Of a DNA stretch of 64,000 bases, positions 62,389-64,000 are shown in pieces; the stretch's first letter is position 1; each line of letters starts with the position of its first letter. Under the pieces are notes generated by a model that was not told the DNA's origin, ran no database searches, and was given only the letters and a program-made list of their open reading frames with translations. The stretch comes from Apostichopus japonicus (lineage: Eukaryota; Echinodermata; Holothuroidea; Aspidochirotida; Stichopodidae): positions 27,478,564 to 27,542,563 of the forward strand of contig NC_092571.1 in the NCBI RefSeq assembly GCF_037975245.1, given 5' to 3'. The translations under genes and the position numbers were made by a program.

Positions 62389-63856
62389 ACAGGACACGTG
62401 TGCATATACTTACATACTATGAGCTCTCCTATGTATAGGCCAAATTGTATTACTTCACAAATTTCTCTCAATTTTTTGAAAGATATGTACTCATGTCATA
62501 TAATTCATGAAATAGTATTTCTTATGAACCCTCTTCGTTCACATTCTCTTCTTTCTTGGTATAAACAGAATGAGGAGATCAATAGGAGGACGCTCGTGTT
62601 TCTTCTGTTGTTTGAAAGTTATTTACTAAAGTCATATAATCAGTGGCGTAGCCAGGAATTTTTCAGTGGGGACAGGGCGCGGGGGGCTTGACCATTTCCT
62701 GGGAGGGCGTCTTGTTACTATCTAAGCGCCATTATGGGTTGGCGCGCAGCGTAGCAAAAATTTTTAGCTAAAAAGGCCTCCCAGATCGTCGGAAATGACA
62801 CTTCCCAGGCCTTGTAAGCAGGGGGGTCAATCCGATTTGAAACTTGGGGGGACGTAATCGATTCGAGTATTCCGTAAGCGGAGCGCCACCATCGGTTGGC
62901 GCGCAGCGTAGCAAGAAAATTTCAGATTTTAATACCTGCCAGATCGCTGGAGATGGCACTTGCCAGGCTGGATAGCAGCCATCGATGGCTAGTTGCGTGA
63001 TTTCGGGAGAAAATTACAAATTCGTCATTCAGGAAATCTGCAATAAAGTTCATGCGGCCTTAATTTTTACGGAATATGCTCCCTATTTCCCCAATATTAG
63101 GGAACGGGCACCGTCTTTGAAACACCATCTACAACTAAACAACAAATATGTACAGGCTTTGGCTCTAGCTATGAAGTGCCATGACTTCTTGAACTAGTTG
63201 TAGGCTCCTGCTGCACCATTATCCGCACACAGCTCGTGGTTTCAATCGCAAATTTCGCTCGTCGCGACACACAGACAAAGTTGCAGGTCATACCGATGTG
63301 AAAACTCTCGGTCACGTTTCATAGAACTGAACTTCTAATATTCGATGATATGAAGTCTGAGATGTGTAAGCCCTAACCAAATAGAGCCACGACACTAAAA
63401 TATGTTTGTGTGTGGGGGGGGGGGGGACATTTGATAGTGTGTCCCCCACCCATCGAAATGTGGGGGACGTGTCCCAAGTTCCTCCCCCCCCCCTCCCAGG
63501 ATTGACGCCCATGCTTGTAAGTTGCTCTAAAGTTTCCTCAACATCCCTCTGAAACATTACTAGGGTGAAAGACTGATTCTCAGCGATAGTATTGTCTCCT
63601 TTCTTGAAAATTTGGCGGTTTTAAGAACATCAGCGTACGTCCCAGAAGTGAAAACCCGGCATATGCAATATGTCACGTCCGGTTTTTCAGCAACTGTATA
63701 GCCTACTGCCGGTCCGCGGTCGAAGGGTCGTTCATGAGTGGTCATCATGGAGATTCCAGACCATTCAGACCAACGATATATTTTTCGCACATGTAATTTT
63801 TTATCGACACCCAAAATCCCAGTGGGGGCGACTGGGGGGGGGGGCGTCAAGCTTGT
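62389..63856. other. non-coding with MITE-like repeats
   Basis: 62640-62960 holds two tandem-like copies of 'gcgcagcgtagcaa' with 'ccagatcg.cgga.atg.cactt.ccagg', a family also present at 35600-35760. 63405-63515 is a G/C-rich inverted segment ('gtgtcccccacc' / 'gtgggggacgtg'). No gene supported. Confidence 0.5.
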
Positions 63857-64000
63857 GACTTGTGGATGAATGGAATGATTCGGTGTTCCTTTCTTAAAAG
63901 GAAGTGTTAATGGTTCCAAGAATTATTTGAGAAAGAGCGATTTAATTTGAAGTTTCTGTGTTAATATATATTTTTATATTGTCGTTGATGGGGACTTAAT
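63857..64000 (-). mobile_element. SINE-family body, copy C, cut by window end
   Basis: Matches 53963-54106 over 144 bp with about four differences. The tRNA-like head should lie just beyond the window. Confidence 0.7.

Overview
This is a eukaryotic, metazoan window: genes are split by GT-AG introns, it is AT-rich and very repeat-dense, and it carries Ig and fibronectin-III receptor pieces, a receptor-type kinase domain, DIRS and LINE retroelements, hAT-like MITEs and tRNA-derived SINEs. My best guess is a marine invertebrate deuterostome (echinoderm-like). Nothing I can see is species-diagnostic, so this is inference.

Layout. 1-5 kb: mostly empty, with an intronless three-Ig receptor on the minus strand (2368-3713) that carries one frameshift and one stop. 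5-8.7 kb: a short ORF with a membrane segment, a 149-bp inverted-repeat element and a tandem repeat full of AGGTCA half-sites. 8.7-20.3 kb: the main plus-strand gene. Seven exons join in frame and encode a KMT5A/SETD8-like SET methyltransferase domain, a long acidic/lysine-rich repeat region, two zinc fingers, a tyrosine-recombinase (Crypton-like) domain and a C-terminal SANT/Myb-like domain. One TGA interrupts the recombinase domain. 20-30 kb: non-coding, with minisatellites, a large GTAT array and a tRNA-like SINE head. 30.3-33 kb: plus-strand fibronectin-III exons of a damaged receptor gene.

36.2-48.2 kb: a minus-strand gene reconstructed as 17 phase-compatible exons. Ten are very small (16-65 bp) and encode a tyrosine-containing cytoplasmic segment; seven encode a receptor-tyrosine-kinase-like domain that has lost the ATP lysine, HRD and DFG motifs, so it is a pseudokinase. 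Its introns hold hAT-like MITEs and large AAT and AT arrays. 49.6-51.3 kb: a 213-bp satellite built around a 14-bp palindrome. 53-55.5 kb: a MITE and tRNA-derived SINEs.

55.86-62.39 kb: a DIRS-type retrotransposon on the minus strand with gag, RT/RNase H and tyrosine recombinase, unequal inverted terminal repeats and a textbook internal complementary region. It is broken by stops and frameshifts and by a 5'-truncated LINE (58222-59415) inserted in the opposite orientation. The last 1.6 kb are MITE-like repeats and the start of another SINE-family copy.

The themes are signalling receptors in different states of decay, and two unrelated uses of tyrosine recombinases: one inside a DIRS retroelement and one fused to a histone-methyltransferase-like domain.
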